Shown: positions 31,667-39,476 of the stretch, piece by piece
How positions within the stretch are numbered: the first letter of the stretch is position 1
How the letters are laid out: each line of letters begins with the position of its first letter
Assembly: GCA_020853755.1 (NCBI GenBank)
Contig: JADYYG010000008.1
Span: forward strand, 62,001 to 126,000
DNA from: Dehalococcoidia bacterium
GTDB lineage: Bacteria > Chloroflexota > Dehalococcoidia > Tepidiformales > Tepidiformaceae
Direction: 5' to 3'
Length of the DNA: 64,000 nucleotides
Notes under the pieces: model-generated
What the model was told of the DNA's origin: nothing
Databases searched by the model: none
What the model saw: only the letters and a program-made list of their open reading frames with translations
Position numbers and translations under genes: made by a program

Positions 31667-32617
31667 CTACGCCTCAGCCGCGAGTTCGCCGAGGACGGCC
31701 ATCGTCCGGGCCATCGCCTCGCCGTCGCCCGGCGGGAGGACCGCCATGGCCAGCAGTTCCTGCGCCCCGAACTGCGGCAGTTCGCGCAGCCGCGTCTTCA
31801 CCTGCTCGGGCGTGCCGTGGACCACGAGCGCATCGATCATGCGGTCGCTGAGTTCGCCGTTCGCGGCCTCAGGGAAGCCGGCGTCCTGGAACATCTGCGA
31901 ATAGAACGGCACCCTCGGATAGATGCCGATCTGGCGGCGAGCTCCTGCTCGCACGGCTTCGATGTCTTCCGAGACGCTGACCGGCACGTGGGCGATGAGC
32001 GGCGGCACAGGCCGGCCAGCCCGTTCCGCGCCCTCCCGCAATGCCGGTACAGCAACATCGCGCAGGTACGGCAGCGGGCACACCCACGAGATCGCCCCGT
32101 CCGCGAGTTCACCGCAGACACGGAAGCCGTTCGGACGCAGCGCCGAAGCCATCAGCGTCACGCCGGTTTTCCCTGCCGGGGACTGCGCCCGCGCGGTGAA
32201 CCGCTTGCCTTCGTGGGCCACGCTCCCGGTTTCGAGGACGCCCCGGAGGATGGCCAGGTACTCCCGCAGGTGTTCGAGCGGCCGTTCGAACGGGATACCC
32301 CACATCCCTTCGATGGCCGGCTTGTGACTCGGGCCGACGCCGAGCCGGAGCCGCCCCGGCGCAAGCGAATCAACCGCGATGGCGCCTTGCGCCATCGCCA
32401 GCGGGTGGCGCGGGAACGTCGGCACGATCGAGGTGCCGAAGAGGATCTTCTGGGTATGCTGCGCCGCCGCGCCGAAAATGGCGAACGGGTCCGGGGCGAG
32501 TCCGCCGACGGTCAGCCAGGCGGCCTCGATGCCAGCCCGCTCGGCGGCGACGATCGCATCGACTGTCGCCTGCGCCGTCGCCTGCAAGACATGCATGCCA
32601 ACTTTCAAGTCGTTCAT
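31667..32617 (-). CDS. LLM-class (luciferase-like) F420/flavin-dependent oxidoreductase
   Basis: 316 residues. Start at ATG 32617 is preferred over ATG 32626 because AGGAGG abuts the latter but stands 9 nt from the former. TIM-barrel features of the bacterial luciferase family: AERAGIEAAWLTVGG, LFGTSIVPTFPRHPLAMAQ, LRLGVGPSHKPAIEGMWG, and C-terminal LVVHGTPEQVKTRLREL. The proline-histidine pattern is typical of the F420-dependent subgroup, but FMN use cannot be excluded. Lies downstream of hisC on the same strand; a link to histidine synthesis is not implied. Confidence 0.85.
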   Translation of the reverse strand: MNDLKVGMHVLQATAQATVDAIVAAERAGIEAAWLTVGGLAPDPFAIFGAAAQHTQKILFGTSIVPTFPRHPLAMAQGAIAVDSLAPGRLRLGVGPSHKPAIEGMWGIPFERPLEHLREYLAILRGVLETGSVAHEGKRFTARAQSPAGKTGVTLMASALRPNGFRVCGELADGAISWVCPLPYLRDVAVPALREGAERAGRPVPPLIAHVPVSVSEDIEAVRAGARRQIGIYPRVPFYSQMFQDAGFPEAANGELSDRMIDALVVHGTPEQVKTRLRELPQFGAQELLAMAVLPPGDGEAMARTMAVLGELAAEA

Positions 32618-32720
32618 CTCAACCATCCTCCTGCCCAGTGGCGTCGCGGTCGTGCGGATAGCGCTTTCGCTTTACAGCTTCCATCGACTGTAAAGGCGTC
32701 CCCCGGCGCTGGCGACACCT

Positions 32721-33791
32721 TTACAGCGCCCGAAGCGCCTCGATGAGCCGGTCGGTGTCTTCCGGGCGGCCGGCGCTGATGCGCACGTAGTTCGCGAGGT
32801 CTGGCCGGTCGTAGTAGCGCACGAGGACACCCGCCTTTCGCAGCCCGGCGGCCACATCCTTCGCAGCCCGGCCTTCGACCTGGAAGAGCACGAAGTTCGC
32901 CTGCGACGGCAGCGGCTTCAGCCAGCCGAGGCCCTCGCACAGCGCCGCCATCCGGTCCCGTTCGGCGACGATGCTCGCGATCGTCTCCTTGATTTCGGCG
33001 AAGTGCGCGATGGCAGCGCGCGCCCCGGCATCGGCGGCCACATTGACGTTGTACGGCTGTTTGAGCGACAGCATGTGGCCTGCAAGCTCGGGGTGGGCGA
33101 TGGCGTACCCGACGCGCAGCCCGGCGAGGCCGGCCCACTTGCTGAAGGTCCGCAGCACCACCAGGTTCGGGTAGCGGGCGATGAGCGGGATCACCGTTTC
33201 GCCGCCGAACTCCACGTACGCCTCGTCCACCACGACGATCGTTTCGAGCGCGCAGAGCGCCTCGAGTTCTGCACGGTTCACGGGGTTGCCGGTCGGGTTG
33301 TTCGGCGACGTCAGGAAGACGATGCCCGCGCCAGCGTGAACCGCGTGGCGGATTGCGACGACATCGAGGTCGAAGTTCGGCCGCCGGGGCACTTCCACCG
33401 GTTCTGCTCGCGAAATCTTCGCGAGGAAGCGGTACATGCCAAACGCGGGCGTGGGGATCACCACGGACCGCGGCATCACGAGCCGGATGAGTACGTCGAT
33501 GAGGTCGTCGGCGCCGGTGCCAGCCACCACCATGGAGGGTTCGACCCCGAGCCAGCCGGCGATAGCCTCGCGCAGGCCGTCCTGCCCCGGGTCCGGGTAG
33601 ATGTGGAAGGCGGCGCCTTCGATCGCGCGGAGGACCTCCGGGTGCGGCCCGTACAGGTTCTCGTTGGCGTCCAGCTTTACCAGCCGGTCGACGGGCAGGC
33701 CGATTTCGGCGGCCAGCACATCGAGCGGCTTGACCGGCACATACTCCTCGAGGGTGTCGAGGTCGGGACGAAGTAGCGGCTTGAGGTCCAT
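32721..33791 (-). CDS. hisC: Histidinol-phosphate aminotransferase
   Basis: 356 residues from ATG 33791, with AAGGGG upstream. Fold-type I PLP enzyme: VKLDANENLYGPHPEVLRAI at the N-terminus, FLTSPNNPTGNPVN, DEAYVEF, and the PLP lysine in TFSKWAGLAGLRVGYA. C-terminal arginine region is FVLFQVEGRAAKDV. It converts imidazole-acetol phosphate and glutamate to histidinol phosphate. Next to hisD, hisG and hisE, which supports the assignment over other class I aminotransferases. Confidence 0.93.
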   Translation of the reverse strand: MDLKPLLRPDLDTLEEYVPVKPLDVLAAEIGLPVDRLVKLDANENLYGPHPEVLRAIEGAAFHIYPDPGQDGLREAIAGWLGVEPSMVVAGTGADDLIDVLIRLVMPRSVVIPTPAFGMYRFLAKISRAEPVEVPRRPNFDLDVVAIRHAVHAGAGIVFLTSPNNPTGNPVNRAELEALCALETIVVVDEAYVEFGGETVIPLIARYPNLVVLRTFSKWAGLAGLRVGYAIAHPELAGHMLSLKQPYNVNVAADAGARAAIAHFAEIKETIASIVAERDRMAALCEGLGWLKPLPSQANFVLFQVEGRAAKDVAAGLRKAGVLVRYYDRPDLANYVRISAGRPEDTDRLIEALRAL

Positions 33792-33850
33792 GCGTTTCCC
33801 CTTCGACTCACGGGCCGAAGCGGCAGACGTGAATCAAGAATCGTCGGTTG

Positions 33851-35176
33851 CTAACGGCCCTGGAGGCGGCGCTCCACCGCGTGCGCGTGCCCGGTGAGGC
33901 CCTCGGCCCGCGCGATGATGGCGGCGTAGTGGTTCAGTTCCTCCATATCGTCTTCCGGCAGGTTGACGATGGCCATCTTCTTCAGGAAATCGTGCACGCC
34001 GAGCGGGCCGCTCCAGCGCGCGCTGCCGCCGGTGGGCATCGTATGGCTCGGCCCGGCCGTGTAGTCGCCCACGGCCTCCGGCGAAGCTTCGCCGAGGAAC
34101 AGGCCACCGCAGTTGCGCACCTTGTGGGCGTAGGCCGACGGCTTCTCGACGCTGAGGCAGAGGTGCTCCGGCGCGTAGAAGTTCGCGAGCTCAATGGCGT
34201 GGTCGATGTCGTTCACGAGGATGCATCCACCGCGGCCGTCGAACGCTGCTCGCGCGATCTTCGCCCGCTCCAGCTTCGCCAGCTGGCGCTCGATGGCGGC
34301 GCTCACGTTGTCGGCGAGGTAGTGCGAGGGCGTGAGCAGGATCGGGCTGGCGAGGGCGTCGTGTTCAGCCTGGGCGATGAGGTCGGCGGCGACGAGCTCC
34401 GGGTTCGCGCTCTCGTCGGCGATGATCACGGTCTCGGTCGGGCCGTAGATGCTGTCGATGCCGACGTCGCCGAAGACCTGCCGCTTGGCGATGGTGACGA
34501 ACAGTCCGCCCGGCCCGGCAATCTTGTCGACCCGTGGGACACTCTCGGTACCGTAGGCGAAGGCAGCGATGCCCTGCGCGCCGCCGCACTTATACACGCC
34601 GTCCACCCCGGCGATGTCGGCGGCCACCAGCTTGACCGGCGGGACCGTCCCGTCGGGCAACACCGGGCTGGCGAGGTAGACCTCGTCCACGCCTGCCACG
34701 CGGGCCGGGATGGCGCACATGAGCACCGTGCTCGGCAGCGGAGCGCGCGTCCCGGGCACGTAGACGGCGGCCCGCTGGATGGGCCGAGTCATCTGGCCGA
34801 GGCCGTTCTGCTGGAAGTCGAACATCGCCCCGCGCAGCTGGGTTTCGTGGTAACGGCGAACCCGCTCGGCGGCGAACTTCAGCGCCTCCACGAGTTCGTT
34901 ATCGAGGGTGTTGTAGGCAGCGGCGATCTCGTCGCGGCTCACCTTCAGGTCGCCCACCGTCGCGCCGTCGATACGCGAGTTGTAGTAGCGAACCGCGTTG
35001 TCGCCGTCTTCGCGGACGTCGCGAATGATGCGGCGGACCACCTCGTCCGGGCTCAATTCGGCGCCGAAGGTGCGGAAGGTGGTTTCGCGCATGTCCATCG
35101 GCAACTCCTCCGCTTCCAGCGCCCGGCGGGTGAGCAGGAGTTGTTTGCCTTCTTCGGCATTGCGAATTATCCGCAT
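33851..35176 (-). CDS. hisD: Histidinol dehydrogenase
   Basis: 441 residues from ATG 35176 with GAGAGG upstream. Family motifs: PIQRAAVYVPGTRAPLPSTV, IAGPGGLFVTIAKRQVFGDV, GIDSIYGPTETVIIADESAN and LIAQAEHD with the zinc-binding Gln/His, and the C-terminal AGPSHTMPTGGSARWSGPL. It catalyses the last two NAD-dependent steps to histidine. Its start lies 10 nt inside the end of the phospholipase-like gene. Confidence 0.96.
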   Translation of the reverse strand: MRIIRNAEEGKQLLLTRRALEAEELPMDMRETTFRTFGAELSPDEVVRRIIRDVREDGDNAVRYYNSRIDGATVGDLKVSRDEIAAAYNTLDNELVEALKFAAERVRRYHETQLRGAMFDFQQNGLGQMTRPIQRAAVYVPGTRAPLPSTVLMCAIPARVAGVDEVYLASPVLPDGTVPPVKLVAADIAGVDGVYKCGGAQGIAAFAYGTESVPRVDKIAGPGGLFVTIAKRQVFGDVGIDSIYGPTETVIIADESANPELVAADLIAQAEHDALASPILLTPSHYLADNVSAAIERQLAKLERAKIARAAFDGRGGCILVNDIDHAIELANFYAPEHLCLSVEKPSAYAHKVRNCGGLFLGEASPEAVGDYTAGPSHTMPTGGSARWSGPLGVHDFLKKMAIVNLPEDDMEELNHYAAIIARAEGLTGHAHAVERRLQGR

Positions 35177-35925
35177 CCCAGGTACCTCTCCACGGCCACG
35201 CGCGCAGCTTCGGTGGCACGGTCCACGAACGCCGTGATCTCGGCACTCGTTATGTGGCTAATTGTCTCATCCAGCAGTTCCGGGAGCGAATCGAGGAAGC
35301 CCCCAAGCGTCTCGCCTTCTTCGAGCCCGCCGAGCCGCAGGTGGTTGGAAATCATCCCGCGCATCCGGTCCCAGTCCATCTCCCGGGCGGCCACATCGCA
35401 CGAAACTTGCCGCCAGCGTTCGAGCGTCCCCGTATCGAGGAAGCCGCACTCGATCCCTTCGACCGTCCCGGCCAGCGCGCCGCAGAGGTTCTGCTTCAAC
35501 TCGGGGTCATTCCCGTACGTCCGGTCCAGGTCGAACTGGAGGAGGCGGTCCATCACGTTCGCGCGCATCACGCCGCCAAACGCGTCGTACTTCGCGAAGT
35601 AGGGCCGGTAGATACCCGTTATGTACTGTTCGTCCATCACGAGATGGGTCACGTAGCCGCTCGCCCAGGCGCGCGTGTCCACGTTCAGGTTCTCGGGGAG
35701 TGCGAGGTGGCCGTACGTCTCCAGGAACGAAGCCACCGAATCCTGGTGGTGATGGTCGTTCAGGTCGAAGAAGTGGGTACTCTTGCGGTCCTGCCGCGTA
35801 ATAACCCGGATGTCTGGGGACGTCGCACCGAGGAGGTACGCGCAGGAATCAGGGCGCACATCTTCGTGGCCCAGGCCGAGCGCTATCTGCCGCGCGAGCA
35901 CCATGTGCAGGGTGATGGGTGGCAC
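35167..35925 (-). CDS. Zinc-dependent phospholipase C-like protein inside the his cluster
   Basis: 252 residues, GTG start 35925 (ATG 35904 is possible). Histidines and acidic residues at LHMVLARQI, SPDIRVITRQDRKSTHFFDL, DHHHQDSV and GYVTHLVMDEQYI form the pattern of the zinc-dependent phospholipase C/S1-P1-like fold (PF00882), in which they bind zinc. No signal peptide is visible. It is translated in the his operon, overlapping hisD by 10 nt and 45 nt after hisG, so expression is likely joint, but no biochemical connection to histidine synthesis is known. Confidence 0.72.
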   Translation of the reverse strand: MPPITLHMVLARQIALGLGHEDVRPDSCAYLLGATSPDIRVITRQDRKSTHFFDLNDHHHQDSVASFLETYGHLALPENLNVDTRAWASGYVTHLVMDEQYITGIYRPYFAKYDAFGGVMRANVMDRLLQFDLDRTYGNDPELKQNLCGALAGTVEGIECGFLDTGTLERWRQVSCDVAAREMDWDRMRGMISNHLRLGGLEEGETLGGFLDSLPELLDETISHITSAEITAFVDRATEAARVAVERYLGCG

Positions 35926-35970
35926 GCCGTCATGGTACCGGATTCGCCCCCGAACGCAGGGGTGCGCTGG

Positions 35971-36813
35971 CTAGATCCGCGCGCTTTCGATGCTGGTCAG
36001 GAGGATGCCGCGGCACCCGAGCGCGGATAGTTCGTCCATGATCCGCTGGGCTTCGCGGCGCTTCACCATCGCCTTCACCGCATACCAGCCTTCGCGCTGG
36101 AGCTGGGTAATCGTCGGAGATTCCAGGCCCGGGGTGATTTCGCAGGCACGCTGGAGGATGACGCCGGGGCAGTCGTACTCAACCATCATGTAATCCACCG
36201 CAACGATGCGGCCTTCGAGACGGTTCTTCAGGACCGTCACTTGCGGCGAAGCCTCGCGCCCAGCCTGCGCGAACAGCGCGGCGTTCGATGCGAAGAGCGG
36301 CTCGCCGACAACGCGCAGGCCGGCCTGCTTCAGCGTCGACCCCGTATCAACGACGTCCACGACGGCTTCGGCGATGCCGAGCTGGACCGCAATCTCCACC
36401 GCGCCTTCGAGTTCGACCACTTCGACGTCGCGCGGCGCGAAATATGCTCGCACGATGCCCGGAAGCGACGTCGCGATGCGCAGGCCGGCTAGCGTCGCGA
36501 GGTCCGTCACCGCTGACTCGTGCGGCACTGCCGCGCGGAGCTTCGAATACCCGTAGTTGAGGTCCAGCAGCCGGGCATGGGTCACGCCTTTTTCGGCGAC
36601 GAAGTCCTTCCCGGTGATGCCACAGTCGAGCATGCCGTTCGCCACGTAGAGGGGGATGTCGCCGGGCCGGAGGAAGTAGAACTCGATGCCGTTCTCGGGG
36701 TCGATGGACGAGAGCGCGCTGCCAACCTTGGCGACGCGGTAGCCGCAGGAGTTCAGCATCTCGAGCGTCGGCTCGAAGAGGGCGCCTTTATTTGGGACGG
36801 CGACTTTGATCAT
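35971..36813 (-). CDS. hisG: ATP phosphoribosyltransferase (long form)
   Basis: 280 residues from ATG 36813 (ATGA overlap with hisE). IKVAVPNKGALFEPTLEML, the GMLDCGITGKDFVAEKG loop, VVDVVDTGSTLKQAGLRVVG for PRPP binding, and a C-terminal ACT-like regulatory domain (ESPTITQLQREGWYAVKAMV) identify the long hexameric type that does not need HisZ. First step of histidine synthesis; normally inhibited by histidine through the C-terminal domain. Confidence 0.96.
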   Translation of the reverse strand: MIKVAVPNKGALFEPTLEMLNSCGYRVAKVGSALSSIDPENGIEFYFLRPGDIPLYVANGMLDCGITGKDFVAEKGVTHARLLDLNYGYSKLRAAVPHESAVTDLATLAGLRIATSLPGIVRAYFAPRDVEVVELEGAVEIAVQLGIAEAVVDVVDTGSTLKQAGLRVVGEPLFASNAALFAQAGREASPQVTVLKNRLEGRIVAVDYMMVEYDCPGVILQRACEITPGLESPTITQLQREGWYAVKAMVKRREAQRIMDELSALGCRGILLTSIESARI

Positions 36814-37070
36814 AGCTGGCGGTACACATCTTCAAGCGAGATGCCCTTCTCCGCCATCATCACCGCGACGTAGTAGAGCACCTGCGCGAGTTCGCCTGAA
36901 AGCTCGGCCTCGCTTTCGAAGCGGGCGGCCATCCAGCTCTCAGCAGCCTCTTCCACCAGCTTCTTGCCGATCGCATGCGGTCCCTTGCGAAACAACTCAG
37001 CCGTCGAGGAACCCTCGGGCAGTTCCGCTTTCCGGCTCAGGGCCAGCCGGTACATCTCTTCAAACGTCAC
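36810..37070 (-). CDS. hisE: Phosphoribosyl-ATP pyrophosphatase
   Basis: 86 residues from GTG 37070; the upstream frame to 37097 lacks family similarity. FEEMYRLALSRKAELPEGSS and KLVEEAAESWMAA...ELAQVLYYVAVMM are the MazG-fold helices with acidic metal ligands. It hydrolyses PR-ATP to PR-AMP, the second step of the pathway. Separate from hisI, which is not in this window. Confidence 0.92.
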   Translation of the reverse strand: MTFEEMYRLALSRKAELPEGSSTAELFRKGPHAIGKKLVEEAAESWMAARFESEAELSGELAQVLYYVAVMMAEKGISLEDVYRQL

Positions 37071-37131
37071 GAAAGCCAAGATAGCGCGGATTCGCACACA
37101 GGAAACAGCAGTCTGGAACGAGATCGAACGC

Positions 37132-37911
37132 TCAGACCGGCCGGATGCTCACATCCGCAGCGTTCACCGCCAGGACGAGGCCGTCACGGCGGCGGACCAT
37201 CAGCTCGCCGTCCTCGCTGATGGACATCGCCTTCGCTTCGTAGGCCTCGCCGGTGGCCGGGGTAACCGTGACCTCCCGGCCGAGGGTGCAGCTCAGTGCG
37301 CGGTACTCGTCGATAAGATCCTTCTGGGCGGTATCGAGGAGCCGCTCGAGGTGGTTGCACACGCTCGCGAGGAGTGCCTCGCGGGAGACCGGGTGACCGA
37401 GTTCGAGGGAGAGGCTGGTCGCCAGCCCGGCGAGGTCCGGGTTGTCGCCCGGGTCGCCGTTCACGTTGATGCCGATGCCGGGGAAGGCGAGCCCGCCATG
37501 CAGCGTCAGCTCGCCGTCGATGAGCATCCCGCAGGCCTTCCGGTTATCGATCCAGATGTCGTTCGGCCATTTGATTCGGGCATCGAGGCCGTGTTCGCGA
37601 ATTGCCCGCGCCACGGCCAGCGGGAGGATGACGGGGAGGCGGCGGTGCACCGCCAGCGGCAGCCGCAGAACGAACGTGAAGTAGAGATTCTGGCTTGCGG
37701 GGCTGTAGAAGCTGCGGCCGCGGCGGCCGCGCCCGGCGGTCTGCTCTTCGGCGAAGACGAGCGTGCCGTGCGGCGCGCCATCTGCGGCCGCTTCACGGGC
37801 GATGTCCATGGTCGACGGGATGGAAAGGTGCGCGAGCAGGTTGCGGCCCAGGTCAGTGGTGTCCAGCTTCGCCTGGAATTCCGCGGTGTCGAGTGCGGGC
37901 GCGTCAATCAT
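37132..37911 (-). CDS. birA: Biotin--[acetyl-CoA-carboxylase] ligase
   Basis: 259 residues from ATG 37911. Biotin-protein ligase motifs: STMDIAREAAADGAPHGT, EEQTAGRGRRGRSFYSP (biotinyl-AMP loop), IKWPNDIWIDNRKACGML, and GIGINVNGD. The C-terminal SH3-like domain follows (RALSCTLGREVTVTPATGEA). There is no N-terminal HTH, so this is the non-repressor class. It attaches biotin to carboxylase carrier domains. A terminator hairpin lies 80 nt upstream, ending the small unit at 38084-38198. Confidence 0.93.
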   Translation of the reverse strand: MIDAPALDTAEFQAKLDTTDLGRNLLAHLSIPSTMDIAREAAADGAPHGTLVFAEEQTAGRGRRGRSFYSPASQNLYFTFVLRLPLAVHRRLPVILPLAVARAIREHGLDARIKWPNDIWIDNRKACGMLIDGELTLHGGLAFPGIGINVNGDPGDNPDLAGLATSLSLELGHPVSREALLASVCNHLERLLDTAQKDLIDEYRALSCTLGREVTVTPATGEAYEAKAMSISEDGELMVRRRDGLVLAVNAADVSIRPV

Positions 37912-37990
37912 GGCCGGGGCTAACTCTATGCCGCCCGAATGTGATGCGCCTCACACTTTTGGGGGAGTTCCGGGTGAGGCGACTCAGCGG

Positions 37991-38026
37991 GCAAAAAGAA
38001 GGGCCCCGGTAAGTATCCCGGGGCCC
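37991..38026 (-). terminator. Intrinsic terminator of a small minus-strand transcript
   Basis: GGGCCCCGG (38001-38009) pairs perfectly with CCGGGGCCC (38018-38026) around an 8-nt loop; on the minus strand the stem is followed by TTCTTTTTGC. It lies 58 nt after the stop of a 21-codon ORF and 80 nt before birA. Confidence 0.75.
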
Positions 38027-38083
38027 TGCGTAGCTAAGACAGGAAGCCTTAGAAGGTGGGTGAGTCCTCTGCGGACCTGCGTC

Positions 38084-38149
38084 CTAGGAGGAGGTCACCT
38101 CCAGTGCCAGAATCCGGTCGTCGCTACGACTGTGATAGTCCATGCACAT
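38084..38149 (-). CDS. Very small ORF (19-21 aa) in its own promoter-terminator unit
   Basis: The peptide is MDYHSRSDDRILALEVTSS when started at ATG 38143, with MC added if started at ATG 38149. A consensus GGAGGTG ribosome site lies 6 nt before ATG 38143. A promoter (TTGACA-17-CATGCT) is directly upstream and a strong intrinsic terminator downstream. No known family. The composition is charged and does not show runs of one amino acid as in classical attenuation leaders. It may be a microprotein, or a leader peptide regulating birA and the genes beyond. Between its stop and the terminator CTAAG/CTTAG and GTCC/GGAC short stems are possible. Confidence 0.6.
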   Translation of the reverse strand: MCMDYHSRSDDRILALEVTSS

Positions 38150-38169
38150 CACCTCCTTCCTTGCGGCGC

Positions 38170-38198
38170 AGCATGCCCGCGCCGCATGAGGCTGTCAA
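38170..38198 (-). promoter_or_regulatory. Promoter of the small minus-strand unit
   Basis: Perfect TTGACA (38198-38193), 17-nt spacer, CATGCT (38175-38170) on the minus strand. Predicted start near 38163, about 14-20 nt before the ORF. Confidence 0.55.
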
Positions 38199-38258
38199 GA
38201 GGAAATCAGGAAAGTTCCTTAGCCATTTCCCCACGTTCCCTTCCTCGACACCCTCGTC

Positions 38259-38264
38259 TACACT
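38259..38264 (+). promoter_or_regulatory. Putative -10 element before 23-codon ORF
   Basis: TACACT, 6 nt before ATG 38271; weak TTCCCT 17 nt upstream. Fits the leaderless spacing seen at several other genes of the window. Confidence 0.35.
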
Positions 38265-38270
38265 TGAACG

Positions 38271-38342
38271 ATGCCGATGCAGCCAGCTCATGAGGTTTCC
38301 CCGGGCGACGCCACGCACGTCGCCCCGGTTCGCCGCGCCTGA
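38271..38342 (+). CDS. Possible 23-aa leader ORF upstream of the GNAT gene
   Basis: ATG 38271 to TGA 38340-38342, peptide beginning MPMQPAHEVSPGD and ending VRRA. A -10-like TACACT lies 6 nt upstream. The downstream GNAT gene begins 51 nt later with its own Shine-Dalgarno. No homologue recognised; it may simply be untranslated leader. Listed because its position and promoter spacing match those of real genes here. Confidence 0.25.
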   Translation: MPMQPAHEVSPGDATHVAPVRRA

Positions 38343-38393
38343 TTCGATCCCCGGCATCCCTCCGACCTCTGCCTCACTCCCAAGGAGTCCTGC

Positions 38394-38876
38394 GTGCTCT
38401 GCATCGAACCGGCGAAGCTGTCTGACGCCGAAGCCATCCACAAACTCGTTACCTTCTGGGCCGACCGCGGCGATATGCTCCACCGCCCCATCGGCGAAAT
38501 CTACGAAGCAATCCGTGATTTCAAGGTCGCCAGGCTCGACGGTGAAGTCGTCGGCACCGGCTCGCTCCACATCATGGGCGCCGACCTCGCGGAGGTGCGT
38601 TCGCTGGCTGTAAAAGAGGATGTCCAGGCGAAAGGCATCGGCGCCGGCATCGTCTCCCAGTGCGTCGACGACGCGCGCATGTTCGGGCTCGACCGCGTGT
38701 TCGCGCTGACCTACAAGCCCGGGTTCTTCGAGAAGCAGGGCTTCAGCCTGGCGAACGTGATGGAGTTCCCGCAGAAAGTCTGGAACGAATGCGTCCGCTG
38801 CCCGTTCTTCACGAACTGCAAGGAAGTCGCCGTCGTGCTCGACCTGAAGGACGACCTGCGCGTGCCGCTCGCCTGA
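38394..38876 (+). CDS. GNAT acetyltransferase, short ArgA-like (N-acetylglutamate synthase-like)
   Basis: 160 residues from GTG 38394, AAGGAG 7 nt upstream. GNAT core: LSDAEAIHKLVTFWADRG, GEVVGTGSLHIMG, AEVRSLAVKEDVQAKGIGAGIV (acetyl-CoA pyrophosphate loop) and RVFALTYKPGFFEKQGFS. The last block and overall length match the short stand-alone N-acetylglutamate synthases known from actinobacteria. The C-terminal CVRCPFFTNCKEVAVVL adds three cysteines. Probable arginine biosynthesis enzyme; no arg genes are adjacent. Confidence 0.75.
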   Translation: MLCIEPAKLSDAEAIHKLVTFWADRGDMLHRPIGEIYEAIRDFKVARLDGEVVGTGSLHIMGADLAEVRSLAVKEDVQAKGIGAGIVSQCVDDARMFGLDRVFALTYKPGFFEKQGFSLANVMEFPQKVWNECVRCPFFTNCKEVAVVLDLKDDLRVPLA

Positions 38877-38894
38877 GGACCCGGTTCGAGCTGC

Positions 38895-39389
38895 TCAGCA
38901 GCAGGCTTCGAACGACTCCATCGCGGCCGTCGCCAGCGTCCTCGCATTCTTGCCCGTCCCGGTAGCCGCCGAAACGGTGACGCAGATCGACGGGCTCAGC
39001 TCGGCTATCCGGTTCAGGTGGTGGTTGAGCCTGGCCGCCACGGCGCCAGCCGCCACCACGCCCGTCCCCTGGAGGACGATGCCGAAGGCGTGCCCATGTA
39101 CCTGTCCGACGACGTCGGTGCCGCGCAGCAGGTCCGCCAGCCGGTTGCTGATGCGGCGAAGCTGGTCGTCGTGTTCGTCCGGGAGGAGGCCGGTCACGCG
39201 CACCACGAGGAACGAGAGCGGCGCGTCCGGCGCAAGTTCGCCGATGGTTTCGAGGCGGTCGAGGAGTTCGTCACAGCTCGCCATCCGCCGCCGCGAGGGC
39301 AGGGTGATGACGTTCGCGACCGCGCCCGGCCCGAGCTTAAACCCCGGTCCGAGCAAGCGAAGGTGGCTGGGGAAGCGGTTGGCGGTCAT
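38895..39389 (-). CDS. Degenerate GGDEF-like domain protein
   Basis: 164 residues from ATG 39389. The segment from about residue 55 (PLSFLVVRVTGLLPDEHDDQ, ISNRLADLLRGTDVVGQVHG, HAFGIVLQGTGVVAAGAVAA) follows the fold order of a GGDEF domain, with GQVHGHAFGIVL in the place of the RYGGDEFxxLL active loop. The catalytic residues are missing, so no cyclic-di-GMP synthesis is expected. N-terminal 50 residues hold KLGPGAVANVITLPSRRR. It may be a sensor or scaffold; function unknown. Confidence 0.55.
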   Translation of the reverse strand: MTANRFPSHLRLLGPGFKLGPGAVANVITLPSRRRMASCDELLDRLETIGELAPDAPLSFLVVRVTGLLPDEHDDQLRRISNRLADLLRGTDVVGQVHGHAFGIVLQGTGVVAAGAVAARLNHHLNRIAELSPSICVTVSAATGTGKNARTLATAAMESFEACC

Positions 39390-39476
39390 CTGCTGAGCAA
39401 CTCCATGAAAGCTGAGCCGATTGTGCCCGGAGCGTGTGTTCCCGGAGATAGGCGGTTCCCTGAGGGGCCCGGAGGT

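Noticed and set aside
33848-35602. 584-codon open frame on the plus strand
   Set aside because: Shadow of hisD and the phospholipase C-like gene.
38084-38149. Classical his or biotin attenuation leader peptide
   Set aside because: The peptide has a single His and no run of any amino acid, so standard ribosome-stalling attenuation is not supported; kept only as an open possibility.
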